A stretch of 64,000 nt of DNA, taken from assembly GCA_033297075.1 (NCBI GenBank), contig MU858068.1, positions 270,142 to 334,141 on the forward strand, read 5' to 3'. The notes beneath the pieces were generated by a model. It had not been told where the DNA came from, did not search any database, and saw only the letters and a program-made list of their open reading frames with translations. This DNA comes from Rhypophila decipiens. Taxonomy: Eukaryota > Ascomycota > Sordariomycetes > Sordariales > Naviculisporaceae. A program made the translations under genes and the position numbers. Below, in pieces: positions 24,372 to 35,923 of this stretch; the stretch's first letter is position 1; the number at the start of each line of letters is the position of its first letter.

Positions 24372-26699
24372 TCACCTTCGCCGCGTACGCGAAGCAGGCA
24401 TTGACTCGAATGCATCGTCTTCGGATATCTCATCATCGCTAATCTCAACCGCCTTCTGCGAGGGCTTCTTCTGCGACTGAGAGAAGTTGAGTGTCGTCTG
24501 CCGTGTTTTGGTCGCCGCTCCCCGTGTCGGGCGAGTCGATTTCGGCGGTGGTGGGGGTGGTGCCACCTCATCGTCGTCGTCGTCTTCCATGATAACGTCT
24601 TCCTCCTCATTATCGCTGTCTGAGAAAGGATTTGCTTTCTTCCGGCCCCGTGCGGGAGCCTTCTTTGGTGCCGCTGCCTTCTTGGCAGGTGCAGCTTTCT
24701 TAGCCGGGGCTGCCTTCTTGGTTGCGGTAGTCCTTGAAGCAGTTGCACGTTTGGGAGGCTCTTTGGGTGGAGGTAATTGTGACACAAACAGACCTTCTTC
24801 ATCCTCACTGAAGGCAACACCTGAAGTGGGTGCTGCGCGTCGCCCTCTCCCACTTGCCGCTCGTGGCTCGGGAGAAGATGGCACTTCCTCCATCGCTTCG
24901 GGTTGGGCTGTCCAGTGGCCATCCAAATCCGAGTCCCACCCGTCCGGCCTCTCCTTGAAGCGCCGCTTCCGCTGGGCTTGCTTCCGCTGTCCTGATACAA
25001 AGCTCTTCTCCATCACCCTCCGGAAATCCTCAATGTGCGTGTCTAGGCCTTCGGTGATCTTTTCATCATCAAGTTGGAGGAGACCTTTGACTTGGGTCGA
25101 GAGCGAGTCCATCACAAACATCTCGACGGCATGCTTGTCGTCTTTGCTGACGAATTGGTTGACCGCGTCACCAAATGGTGCTTGTGGCAAAATCTTGAGC
25201 GACTGCTGAGCAAAGAACTCGTTGACAAGTGTGTCAACTTTGACTGTATCGACCCCTTCAAGGGCCTCCGCCACGCTTTCGGGAAGGCTGGTGTCAGCAT
25301 TGACTCTTCCTGTAGTTCGCTTGTGTTAGCTGTGCTATTTGAGGTATGAAGTTATGTAATTTTCGGCGTTCACATACTTGTTGCTGCCGTCTTCTTGCGG
25401 TAAAAGTAGACGACATCGTTCTGATTGGCGACCTTTCCTGCAAACCGGTTGGAGAACCGCTGCGGGTTTTCAACTTCAAACTTGGCCCCTTCGGGTGCAG
25501 TGTATTCCACTTTGAGCCGGATAAGAGGCAAGGGCGGCTGGTCGTCGTCGCCCATTTCCTCGTCACCATGTATCGACAGCCAGTTTTCTCTGGCTTCTTC
25601 TATCATCTCTTCCACAATGATCATCAACCTCTTGGTGATATCCTGGCGGTTGTCGGGCTTGTGTTCAAGTCCCTTGAACCGCTTGTCTGTGGCCAGAACA
25701 ACTTCACGGGTCACGAACGGGCGGACCGTCCTGAGCGGTATCTTCTCCACCTCAAATTTCTTCCCGGTGACGTTGAGAATGGCGACTTGCTTGGTAACTG
25801 CCTCGCCAGGAACAAGAGAGGTCGCGACCGAAGACCCCGGTTGCATGACATGGAAACCTGTCTCTGGGTTCCGTTGGGGGTCGATCAGACACTCGTGCTC
25901 ATGGCCCCAGATAACGAGGTCCATAAAGTCAGGCAGCACGTTCTCGGAAACGTAACTTGTGGGTGTGTGTGCGTAGTGGTTTTGGTGAAGGGCCATAAGG
26001 TTGAAAAAGTCTTGCTTTTGCTGGTTCGGTCGGTAGAACCTGACCTTGTTGTCTCTAAAGGTCCGATGCATACGCTCGTCGCGCACGTTGCTCAGACCGT
26101 ACAGAGCCAGCTTCGTCCTGCCTTTTTGCAACAGAATGGGCTTCACATGGATATTATCCGCCTCGGGCACACGGCCAAAGTAGTTGACGAGACCGGCAAC
26201 TTGCAGCAAGTCCAAGGAGCAATAGTGGCCATCTCCGCTCGGGTCATCGTGATTGCCGTGGATCGAAAAGACTGGGATGGAGATGTTGATGTCTGGATCC
26301 TGGTAATTGACGTGCGTGAATGCGCCCTCGAACACTTCGGCGGCATCGCTGAGAAACTCGAGCTCGCAAGGCCTCATTCCTAGACAGTTCTTCCTGAGAG
26401 AGCGCATGACCTGGTACATTGCTTTGCGCGACGGCTTGTTCTCGTGGAAAAGGTCGCCGCCGAGCAGCACCATGTCGACGTCCTGCTTTTTCGCAATCTG
26501 CATGATCTCGTCAAAGGTGCGCCAGCTGTCATCTTTTCGAATGGGGTCTCGTTCCTCGAATCCTACATGGTTATCTGTAGATACGAGGATTCGGATCGTG
26601 TCCTCATCTGGAAGAGGCATCAGCAACATGCGACGGGGCGGAAATTCACGGAATACTGGACAAATGTCAAGGACGAAACGCACCGTTATTGCGCGGCAT
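24372..26699 (-). CDS. MRE11: Double-strand break repair nuclease MRE11
   Basis: Nuclease of the MRN/MRX complex: DNA end resection, checkpoint signalling and telomere maintenance. Three exons on the minus strand, 26699-26684, 26607-25378, 25309-24372, give 727 aa, normal for the family. The first exon is only 16 nt (MPRNN plus one base) and joins to DEDTIRILVSTDNHVG through a 76-nt intron with a CTGAT branch site. Phosphoesterase motifs are complete: DNHVGFEERD, GGDLFHENKPSR, GNHDDPSG and WGHEHEC. The C terminus has an Ala/Lys-rich basic stretch of AAPAKK repeats, acidic patches and SRTRRR, as in fungal orthologues. An internal ATG at 26620 would give a slightly shorter protein if the micro-exon is wrong. 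Confidence 0.96.
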
Positions 26700-27204
26700 C
26701 GTGCAGAGAAACCCGAGCGAGCTCAGGATTTGTCTTCATTCGGCAGGGTAGGTACAATCAGATACCAAAAGCAAGCAGTATTTCGCTGACAACACAAGGT
26801 GGCGGGTCAGAACTGTTGGTGGGCGATGTGATCAGAATGAGAAGTCGAGTTAGGTTGGAACTGCGCGTTTGGCGGAGTGACGCGGTAAGCTCACGAAATC
26901 ACCTGACGGCCGTATTGCATTTTGACACTGACTGCTGAAATACGTACCGATACGTAATACAGGTTCCGTTCTGTTTGGGATCAAATTGGTGGGGTAGCAG
27001 CGCTGTTAAAAGAGTAACCCCTATTTTTAGGGGCTCCCGGTCAGCTTCCTGCCTCTCTTCAGTCACCAAGGTACGAGGGATCAGACGTCAACTTACCTAT
27101 ACACATTACACACTTACACAGTATCCCTGTAACCAGATCAAATGGTTTTCGAGACTCATGTGTCCTAGGTAACACAACCTTTTCCTGGCAAAAGCTCCTC
27201 CACA
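26700..27204. promoter_or_regulatory. Divergent promoter region of MRE11 and APC10
   Basis: 505 bases between the divergent start codons. No other coding sequence fits. Both genes act in genome maintenance or cell division, so shared control is possible but not shown. Confidence 0.4.
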
Positions 27205-29084
27205 ATGTCAGATTTTCCTGACATTGTGAGAGGACCTCGTCGAACGCGCTTGTTCGAGCGAGCCGAAGAGCGTGGCTCGGTTGTCACGGCAGCTCGTCAT
27301 GCTGCCCGGGCTGCCTTTACCACTGAGCGCCTTCGATCTTCTCCTATCGGACGGAACAGCAACGGCATACCCAATTGTAAGTCTTGTTTTTCTTTTGGTC
27401 TCATATACCACTGTTGAATTGTTCGCTCTTCAGAAGCATATTCCTCCTCGGACAGATTATTTCTTGGCCCCAGTGTGCATCATTTTCGATATTATCAAGC
27501 TCTTTGACAGAGTGCCCCCTTTTCCTGTTGATTACTATTCTTTTGTTTATCGTTCTATGGGACTTATACCATCTTATAAGCCAAGCCGTACTGCTTTATT
27601 CATATGAATCACCTCCTCCCAGGTGTAAGAACTATATGTCTATGCACTTGGTCCTCATTACCTTCGCTCCTTCCTCAAAACCCCCCATACCTTCCTTTAG
27701 TCAAGCTTCGTTCTCGCTGCCTACAAACCCCCGGGCAGTTTCACACTTTACACAATTTTCTTCATTCACTCAACAACTCCCACAACCCGGCTTCGGTGAG
27801 TACCCTTCTCCCCAACTCTTCCTCACTCCCTCAAAGCACTGCTGCAGCTCTCGCGCAAGTCAGTCCCCCTCCCTTCTTCCTGTCCCCTCACTCCTCCTCT
27901 TCCCAGACCATGGACGGCAGCGGGGTGCCCCGGAGGGCGCAGTACGTCCTCGGGGAGCTGGACCCCGGCGCCGACTTCAACGCGCCAAGATGGCCGCAGC
28001 ACCGTCTTCGGCCCATTACCAACGACCAAGAGAACCAATCCCAGGTCACACCAGGCATCTTTCTTGGCTATTACGATGCAGATGAAGTTGATGAGCTGAC
28101 AGCTTCGGGTGAAGTCCAAGCAGGAACCATGCCGTCCAATCCCTCGCCAGTCGAATCCCCTCCCCCGGCCTCGCCGTATGGCAGCGACGATGGCAGCGAG
28201 CTGGAGGATCAGATGGACTTTGGAAATGTCCAGGACGACGATCTCGTTGACGATGACGACACCATGGACAGAGATCTTGGAGAAGACGACCTCGATCATG
28301 ATGAGGAAGTCGATGAGCAGGCTGAATCCGATGAGCCTCTCCAACCTGAACTCGATCCTGCGGCCCTCGGGCTAAAAGAGATCAACAACCTCGCCAACTT
28401 TGGTGTCAGCAGTCATAAGCCAGGAAATGGCGTTGCTGAGCTGTTGAGCGATGACCTGGACAAGTACTGGCAGTAAGTGTGATCCTCTCCTTCCTACTTC
28501 TGGTATATTTCTGATGGCTTTCCAGATCCGATGGGCAACAGCCTCATCTCCTCACGGTCCACTTTGTCCGTCGTGTCGAGATTCGGGCGATTAGGTTCTA
28601 CGTCGACTACAACCAAGACGAGTCGTACACACCGACCAACATCATCTTTCACGCCGGAACTGGGCCTCATGACCTGACGCAGTTTGCCGAGATGCCCCTC
28701 GTCAACCCAGTGGGCTGGCAGGACGTGCCAATTGCTGGCTGTGGCGGCGGTGCCGATGGAGATTCGCTCTGCTGTTTCATCGTCCAAATGCACATCAAGG
28801 AGAACCATCAGAACGGCAAAGACACGCATATCCGCGGTCTGAAGATTTACTCACAGGATGAGAACGCCACATCTCGACCAGTGCAGGAAGTCATCCACGA
28901 GATCGAAGTCAACAACCACCATGCTCGCTTCTCTGCGACCGTCAGAGACTCGGACCTGGACCAGGAGGAGTTACAGAACCTTCTCGATATGATTGATCGA
29001 GCCGAGACGGGACAAGCATCTCGACCCAACGGGCCCGGATTCACGATTCACGAGGATTTTATGCGCGATCCAGAAATTCGCTGA
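27205..29084 (+). CDS. APC10: Anaphase-promoting complex subunit APC10/DOC1
   Basis: Processivity factor of the APC/C ubiquitin ligase; its DOC domain helps bind D-box substrates. Proposed exons 27205-27376, 27848-28472 and 28526-29084 give 451 aa. The DOC domain lies in the last half: LGLKEINNLANFGVSSHKPG, LLSDDLDKYWQ across the intron, then LTVHFVRRVEIRAIRFYVDY and DESYTPTNIIFHAGTG. It ends with DPEIR, which resembles the C-terminal Ile-Arg tail used to dock the APC/C. The N-terminal part is acidic and disordered. The first exon (MSDFPDIVRGPRRTRLF) ends in a perfect GTAAGT donor; the 471-nt first intron is long and may contain another exon. If exon 1 is wrong, translation would start at 27910. 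Confidence 0.9.
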
Positions 29085-29527
29085 ACATTGACGTTTCTCG
29101 TACCTTTCGAGCGTTTTTTGAGTTGGTTGACTTTGGAGTTTGGGCGCAGCACAACGGCTGTTCGGGATGACCAAGGTTGGTCTGGTGGGTCCATAACGTT
29201 TCTTTGATGCATGGGATGATACCTCTGGTCGCTCTGATCGTTTGGGCAAGCATGGTTTCCAAAACCTTCTTTTTCCCTTGGTGCCGGACGGATCAAGTTG
29301 TCAACTTGCGGATGGCTTTGCCGTTAGGTTCGGGAATGTTTGGTATGGAATCTGGTCACCTAGACGGCTTTTCTATTGCAATAGCGTTGGAGCCAAAAAG
29401 GGCCATACCGGAATTTGCCAGATATACCAACAGTGAACCAACCAAATGATATATGATATTCTTGGAGTGTTATGCACAGCCTTCACACAAAGCTAACTTC
29501 TGAACTTGTTTACCTACGCAACTCCAC
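29085..29527. other. Convergent intergenic region, no gene seen
   Basis: 443 bases between the 3' ends of APC10 and the dehydrogenase gene; only short unsupported ORFs. Confidence 0.5.
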
Positions 29528-30543
29528 CTAGCTCTTATTCAGGATGGAGGCGTTATCCAGCAACCAGCGTGAAGCCCCACTCGACCCTTCCTTTGAGACA
29601 CTGAGTGAAACATCCTCCCAGTCGTGCATCAATTTCAGCTGCTCGTTGCATTTCTGCCGAATTGCTTCCAACGAGTCGGGTCCCAACACCACCCGCACGG
29701 GGAACGGACGACCCTTGGCCAGTCCTTCACCCTTGATGACATCAATGATGGCATTGGTAAGTTTGGTGATATCAGATGGCGCTATTGCACCTGATGGAAT
29801 GCCCGACTCGGGGCCAAATACTCTGTTGAACAGCGGACCGTAATCGCCAAGCTGGGTTGGGCCACCGGTGTTTGGGGATCCTGCCGTTGGGGTGGTCAAG
29901 TCAGAGTCGAAACCGCCTGGCTCAAATATGATGGAGCGGAGACCCAGGGTTGAATCTCTTTTTGGAGAGCCTCAGCGTACACTATTTTTATGAGACGGTA
30001 TTGTGAGATTGTTAGCCAAGGTTCATCGGTAAAAAGGGACAATAAGGCTTTTGTAGACAACTAACTTGTCAAGGCGGCCTTGGTAACAGAGTAATGGGTC
30101 AAAAAGGGCAGAGCAACCCAGCCCAGTCCTGCTCCGATAAAAGCCACAGTGCCTTGCTTTGCGGCTCGCATGTGTGGGAGCACGGCCTGGGTGACTTTCG
30201 TGGCGCCAAAGAGGTTGATGTCAAAGATGTTCTTGACAAAGTCCTCGCTGCCTTCTTCGAGGGTGGACATGCCTGTGCGCCCGGCATTGTTGACTAGGAC
30301 GTCGATTCTGCCGTGGATGGAGACGGCGTGGTCGATGATTGATTGGATTTGGAGAAGGGGGGAGGTCACGTCTAGGTCGAGAGCTGTGATGGAGTGGGGG
30401 GACGAGGATTGAAGAGAGGCGAGACGGGTTGTTGCTCCTCGGCCTGTGGCGATTACCTTGTCCCCGCGGGATACTATTGCGTGGACGAGAGCGAGGCCGC
30501 TCCCGGAGGTGCAGCCTGTGATGAGCCAGACGAGTCCACTCAT
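29528..30543 (-). pseudogene. Short-chain dehydrogenase/reductase with a one-base frameshift
   Basis: NAD(P)-dependent SDR of the classical type. Exon 1 (30543-30066) holds the cofactor motif TGCTSGSG, NNAG and the catalytic YSVTK. An intron (GTTAGT..TAG) leads to YAEALQKEIQP from 29981. There the frame breaks: shifting by one base at the CCC run near 29947 restores GLRSIIFEPGGFDSDL and the rest of the C terminus, ending at 29528 (LLDNASILNKS). As written the protein stops early; restored it would be about 300 aa. A single lesion in a homopolymer could be a sequencing error, so this may be an intact gene. The substrate is unknown; the sequence resembles fungal retinol-dehydrogenase-like SDRs. 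Confidence 0.7.
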
Positions 30544-31113
30544 GATGGGTGTTTAGGAAGGGCCAGGTGCTTTGAGATGGCGATATGGAAGATAAAAGGA
30601 AAACAATTGCGAGGGAAACAGAATGATTCGGGGGGAATATCGACAGCTATTTATATTTCTATCTCGGTGGTTTTCCAGCAACCGTGTTCGACCAGTGCTT
30701 TCACCCCTCAACTGACCTCCAACGGGAGACATTACCGTCGTGGGCAGGGTACTTTGTTGTAGTTTAACCTGCATATCTTGCCCATGACCCTTCGGCAAAT
30801 GGTTGCGACATTCAGCAAAAAAAAGGAAACAAAACGCAACTTTACATACGGCTGCAGTCCAGGCAGCTGTTTCGTGACAATGCGACCATGCTGGTGCAAG
30901 TAAATATTTACCCAGAAAGAGACTAGCGTCAAGGAGTTTGCGGCTCCAAGGGGACGAGGCCGGATTTGCACGGAGTTACCTATCTCCAATTACAGTGGAT
31001 GGTTTGCAAATCAGCGCACATCGGCCCCCGGGGATTGGGATTCTAAAGTCCGACAGCCATTGAACCACCACCCGACTCTTCTCGCTTATTATTATGAACA
31101 GGTTTGTTCCATG
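30544..31113. other. Intergenic region with the SDR promoter
   Basis: 570 bases between two minus-strand genes. It holds the SDR promoter and the 3' flank of the saccharopine dehydrogenase-like gene; no extra gene was seen. Confidence 0.45.
30647..30655 (-). promoter_or_regulatory. TATA box of the SDR gene
   Basis: TATAAATAG on the minus strand, about 105 bases upstream of the SDR start codon at 30543. Confidence 0.45.
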
Positions 31114-32399
31114 TCACAAATGCCCAGTCCTGGTAGCCCTCACGTTTTTCGACCACAACAATAGTTTGACCACGTCCTGGAATTTCTGCTCGGCTCTCGT
31201 CCAAACTGGTTCGGTTTCTCGCTTATTCAAGGTGAGTAAAGCCGGTAGCAGTTGAAGGGAAAAGTCATTGCTGGCATCCCGGGCGACCAAATTTGGGAGA
31301 GGATCGTAGTTGACGACGGTCAACGGCGGCCCGTCCCCTCCTAAAGGAATCGAAACGGTGGACGGCTGGTTCAGGCCCGAGTACTCTGACTGCTCGACGT
31401 CGACATCGATAGGGCTGTACGGACATGTTAGGATGCCGCACCCTGAAGTAGGATCGGAAATCACGCTCAGTGTTCGTCCGGGATGGGACAGTGTCCGCTC
31501 TTCGAGAACCGGGGGATAGAATCTGGGGCAGAGGTCGAGGCAGTTGATCAAGACATCAGACGTGGGAATCTCGGAGAAGGGGCCGCCTGTGAGGACCTCG
31601 TTGACGTCTCGTTCGAGGATGAACTGAGGTGGGATGATGCCCACGGCTCTGCAGAGGCCAAGCGCGCCCATCCCGCAGAGAGTATTGGCCCCCAGAACAA
31701 CGACTTGCGGCGGGGGGTACGAGTTTCTCTCGATGGCTACCGAGACACTCGACGACACGTCCTCGGCCAAGCAGAGGGCCCAGGGGTACCGTAACGGGGA
31801 GAGAGGCCGGAGGAGAACCGCTGGATGGAGCAACTGATGTGACCAGGCCAGCAGGGCGGTTGCCGCGCCAGCAAATCCGGCCCAGTAACTGAAGCTAACA
31901 ACACGACGCCCGGCGTCATCGGTCAAGCATTCGAGATCATACAGCTTGCCGCCGCCGTCCACGAACCGGCCGAGGTAGTCGGACCATCCGTCTTGCCTAT
32001 TGTAGCAGTTGCCAAAGTGGATGTGGGTGTGGCGCAAGAGATGAGGTTCGCTGGGAAGCTGGTTCAGGCCGATGATGATGTGGTCCGCCGGAGCTGTGAC
32101 CCATGAGCCCTCGGCCACAATCCTCGCTCCCACCTCTTGGAACGCTTTATCACCGTAGATGCGTCTGCGACTGTGCTCGATGTGAACATGGTAACCGGCC
32201 TCGAGTAGCGCTTTGGCTGTAGGGGGCGACACTGCATGAACAAGATCAGTGGTGGGATCTAACCCAAGCCAATTTACTCGGCCGAGAGATCAACAACAAG
32301 TACTACGGAGTACCCACAAGCTGAACGCTGCTCCAGGGGGTCCATCTCGGCTCGGAGATGGAGGGTGGTGATGTGTGCTGCTGTGACCGTTGTCGCCAT
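31114..32399 (-). CDS. Saccharopine dehydrogenase-like protein (LYS1 family), catalytic residues lost
   Basis: By fold, a relative of saccharopine dehydrogenase (NAD+, lysine-forming), the last step of fungal lysine synthesis. Two exons on the minus strand, 32399-32318 and 32231-31114, give 399 aa (yeast Lys1 has 373). Recognisable family segments: ITTLHLRAEMDPLEQRSAL, GSWVTAPADHIIIGL, GGGKLYDLECLTDDAGRRV, FSYWAGFAGAATALLAW, GGPFSEIPTSDVLINC. However, the catalytic lysine of GLKE is Asn here (GLNQLP), and the catalytic histidine of the HCYK motif is Asn (FGNCYN). The canonical GALGRCG nucleotide loop reads GANTLCG. I therefore do not call it LYS1; it is probably a divergent paralogue with a changed or lost reaction. 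A true LYS1 would be expected elsewhere in the genome. Confidence 0.82.
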
Positions 32400-33021
32400 G
32401 GTGATCTGCAGTCGGGGCAGAGGGACAGTAGGATTAAAATCCTAGAGTCCAAGGGTCAACCTCCACAAAGAACAGAAATAAAATCTCTCAAAGCCGCTCA
32501 TCTTCTACATCTAACGGAGCTCTCAACAGTTTAGTCGCAGAGTTCAAGCCACCAAGCAAGAGACGGGTTCCATGGCCGAGGTACCGCGAGCCTAGTGTCG
32601 GCTCAGAGCTGCAACTGGCTCGCCGTTGAGCAACTGAAAACGAAGTGCCTTTCATCGTTAAGGGATCAGCATGTGTGGTTTGTTCCACACAGGCATTTGT
32701 AGAGAATTGTTCGTCTTCAAGTCGGAGGTCGGATACTAGTTTAATCTTGTGAAGCAATTTCCAGAGTGACGGCATGAATGGTGGTCACTGGTGAGCTTGC
32801 CCGGGAGGCATTGAAAGTGGGGGCAGGAGCAGAGAGGAGCCTGGAGGAAACGAATGCTCATCAGCATCCCACAGCAACCCCTCCCCCGCACTTTCAGGGG
32901 CGCTGCTCAATCACCCAACACGACGCCAGAGATCATGATCACAACCTGGAACCGTCCAGATTCTCGATACCAGACGTAGACGATAGCCATACATACCAAA
33001 TTAACAAGTTGATGAATTACC
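32400..33021. promoter_or_regulatory. Divergent intergenic region
   Basis: 622 bases between the divergent LYS1-like and NMNAT-like start codons. A 95-codon ORF on the minus strand (32488-32775) lacks supporting features. No other gene was seen. Confidence 0.4.
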
Positions 33022-34023
33022 ATGTCAGCCTCTGAAAACCCTTTGCCCCCTATGAGCCCGCCTCGAAGAGCCCTACTTGACTTTTTTTCGCGTGCCCTGT
33101 CGTCTTTCCAGCATTCAAGCTCCAAGTTCCAAGTCATCTGCACGATCCCTCCAGCGCGTCGCGACCATGACCGTCTCCCCGTCCCGACTCCTCCTTCCAC
33201 GAGACCGCGCACCTTGGTCGTGCTCGACTCGTCCTTCAATCCACCTACCATAGCCCATCTACGGATGGCCGCATCTGCGCTCCATGACCTGACCAAGAGC
33301 AAACGGAAGGACTTGGGCGCGGTGCGCTTGTTGTTACTGCTGGCAGTCAACAATGCCGATAAAGCACCCAAGCCCGCGCCATTTGATCAGCGGTTGGCTC
33401 TGATGTGGGCATTTGCAAAGGACATCCAAAGTAGCTCGGGCCAAGGCAGCATTGTATCGGAAGAGATGGGGAAAACAAGGGAGCAAGAAGAGGGGTGGAA
33501 TATCGACATCGCCCTCTCCACACAGCCCTACTTTCACGAAAAGAGTGCAGCCATTGCTCAGTCAGACTTTTACGAGGGCAGTCAGAATGACAAAGAAGAG
33601 GTCATGGAGCAGGTAATTCTCGCCGGGTACGATACCCTCATCCGCATATTCAATCCCAAGTACTATGGGCCACCGACCTCTCCAGCCCGGTCCGCAACAC
33701 CTATACAGAAAGCACTGGATCCGTTCTTTTCCCGCGCAAAACTCCGTGTTACGCTTCGAACAGACGACGAGTGGGGCGGGAAGGAAGACCAACTGGCCTA
33801 TCTGCAGGGCGTCTTGACAGGTGAAGGGTTGAGAAAGGTCGGCGGGAGTCAAGAGTGGGGACGCAGAATCGAAATGGTTGAGGGACGCAAGGTTGGTGAG
33901 GATATCGTGAGCAGTACGTATGCGAGAGAGGCTGCAAAGAGTCGCGATTGGGAGAGGTTGGGCAAGATTGTGACCCCCGAGGTTCGCGCGTGGGTCGAAG
34001 GAGAGGGTCTGTATGCCGAATAG
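33022..34023 (+). CDS. Nicotinamide-nucleotide adenylyltransferase-like protein (POF1 type)
   Basis: Nucleotidyltransferase fold related to NMNAT enzymes of NAD+ synthesis and to yeast Pof1. Single exon, 333 aa. The (H/T)xGH-type ATP-binding segment is DSSFNPPTIAHLRMA, near residue 72. It continues with LLLLLAVNNADKAP, DQRLALMWAFAKDI, GYDTLIRIFNPKYYG, and the second signature IVSSTYAREA, followed by WERLGKIVTPEVRAWV. The N-terminal 60 residues contain a possible basic targeting region. No introns. Whether it makes NAD or acts like Pof1 in protein quality control cannot be decided from sequence. Confidence 0.85.
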   Translation: MSASENPLPPMSPPRRALLDFFSRALSSFQHSSSKFQVICTIPPARRDHDRLPVPTPPSTRPRTLVVLDSSFNPPTIAHLRMAASALHDLTKSKRKDLGAVRLLLLLAVNNADKAPKPAPFDQRLALMWAFAKDIQSSSGQGSIVSEEMGKTREQEEGWNIDIALSTQPYFHEKSAAIAQSDFYEGSQNDKEEVMEQVILAGYDTLIRIFNPKYYGPPTSPARSATPIQKALDPFFSRAKLRVTLRTDDEWGGKEDQLAYLQGVLTGEGLRKVGGSQEWGRRIEMVEGRKVGEDIVSSTYAREAAKSRDWERLGKIVTPEVRAWVEGEGLYAE

Positions 34024-35923
34024 TGAGGGGTTCTGTAGCTATGTTAGTATGGATGGAGAATAGTCAAATAATCGGTTTATCCATCGAATTAAAGACCTGC
34101 GATGGACAGAGGAGTCCAAGAAGCGCTGCACATCGCCTCTTGGACAAAGGCATTAGGAGAAATTGACAGCGCAAGAAATAGGTATAACTCGTGGCCCGTT
34201 GACGAAGAGAAACAACACTCCCAATGACTTGTTGCACCCTTTTCCCATCACCCTTGCCAAATTTCGCTGTTGTCAAGGAAGAAAAAGCAGCAAAATCGCT
34301 GTGACCGCGAGAAATTTTGGCGGTGATGCGCGGCAAAACATTCACAGGCCAAAAAGTCGACAGCTTGGTGGGTTTTCGCCCAAGAAGCCCCACCAAAAAG
34401 TTTAATGCTGCCCCACACCGCCTGGAAATTTTCGGCGTGCACGGGCCGCACCCTCTGGGTATATATCGTCCTCTCCCCTCCCGCCAATTCCATTTTCTTT
34501 TCTCTTTTTTTCCTCATGTCGACAATACTTCAGTATGCCCCCCCCCAAACCAGCAACAGCTGCCTTCCAAACCAACCATCGCGAACATTCGCTAACCACA
34601 CTGCGCCCAACAGGAGAATCATTTCTATAGTAGTCGTCCTCTTTTGTGTTCCCTAAAGGAGCCACAGATCCCACCCGGGTTGATGATTTTATATCCTCAG
34701 CACCCAACAGTGAGAAACGCCTTTGGTTTTTGCTCTCGCTCTGCCTGCAAAGGTGGCGGTTGTCCTCACGGGCAACTGTATAGAGAGTGGCGATGATCTG
34801 TACCCCGTCTTTCGAGGTCTTGCCCTTGTGGCGCTCGGGCGGGGTGGGTACTGATGGAAGTCTGACCGGCTTTGATCAAAACTTTTTTTTTCATTGCGCT
34901 CCTGGGCATTCCTTGCTCTGGACGTGAAGAAGAAAATCTTTTCCAGATGTTTGGTTGTGTGCTCAACTACGAATTGTCGTCAATTGTTCGACGACGTTGC
35001 AAATTTCTTTTGCACTGTTCCTGTCAGGCAGTCCCCCTCTGATCCTGCTTTGGATTTTTTTTCTTCGAACTCTGCGTGTCGTTTTGGTGCCATGAACATA
35101 ATTTACCTTTTTCATTCCAACAAAGTTTGCATCTCAAGCCCCTTTTTCTAGCCACACATTTCATCTCACTTGCTCAAGGTGCCTTGCACCTCGCAATCTC
35201 AAAAAACTTTGTCTTTGTCCAGAGTCCACCGTACCTACCATCACCACCATCGCATGTAGTAGTCCATCACCACTTCTAACTCCACCACAGCGTGTTGTCA
35301 GCAACACGGCAACGACGCCACTGAGATCACTTGACTAGACGCTCATCTGAGAGTACGATGTGACCAGAAAAGGGACGTTCGGTCTGGTTGCTCCGCAGAA
35401 GCTTGACCTTCTTCTCCTGCTTAGCTAACGCGCAGCATTTGTTGTTGTTATGACCAATTCACGTATGTCGATTGAGGAATGTGTCTTGGGCCAGGGATTG
35501 ACGATATCTTTCTTGAGACGATTGCCTATGGTACAGTTACACTCCACATACATGGTTTCCAGCGTCTCTTCTATATGAAATGAATCTGGTTAACATAAAC
35601 AACGGTAAAGGGGAGAGGATAGAATACGGTGAAATGGTAAAGTGGACTATTTTATCTGGAATGGACGTTGAAGTAACGATGGCAACATCATCAATGCATG
35701 TCCCAGGCCACCGGTATGTTTATAATTCTACAAATTCACGAGGATAGTCATGATGATTGAATGCAGAAAATGGGATCTCGATTCAAGAAAATGAGCCGGA
35801 CGATATGCAAATGACCGACAGAAGATTCATAGGCTCCTCAACGCCCTAGTGTCCTCCATATGCAACTATTCCAGTAAATGCAATGAATGATACATCAACC
35901 TGTACATCATGAGCCACTCCAAC
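34024..35923. other. 1.9-kb gene-free region with promoter- and leader-like composition
   Basis: Lies between the 3' ends of the NMNAT-like and NLR genes. From about 34450 it looks like a plus-strand promoter and 5' leader: a TATATA at about 34459, then about 1 kb of C/T-rich DNA. A short start at 35451 (ATGACCAATTCAC) runs straight into a GTATGT donor-like site. No downstream coding exon follows. It may be a non-coding transcript or the leader of a lost gene. Confidence 0.4.
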
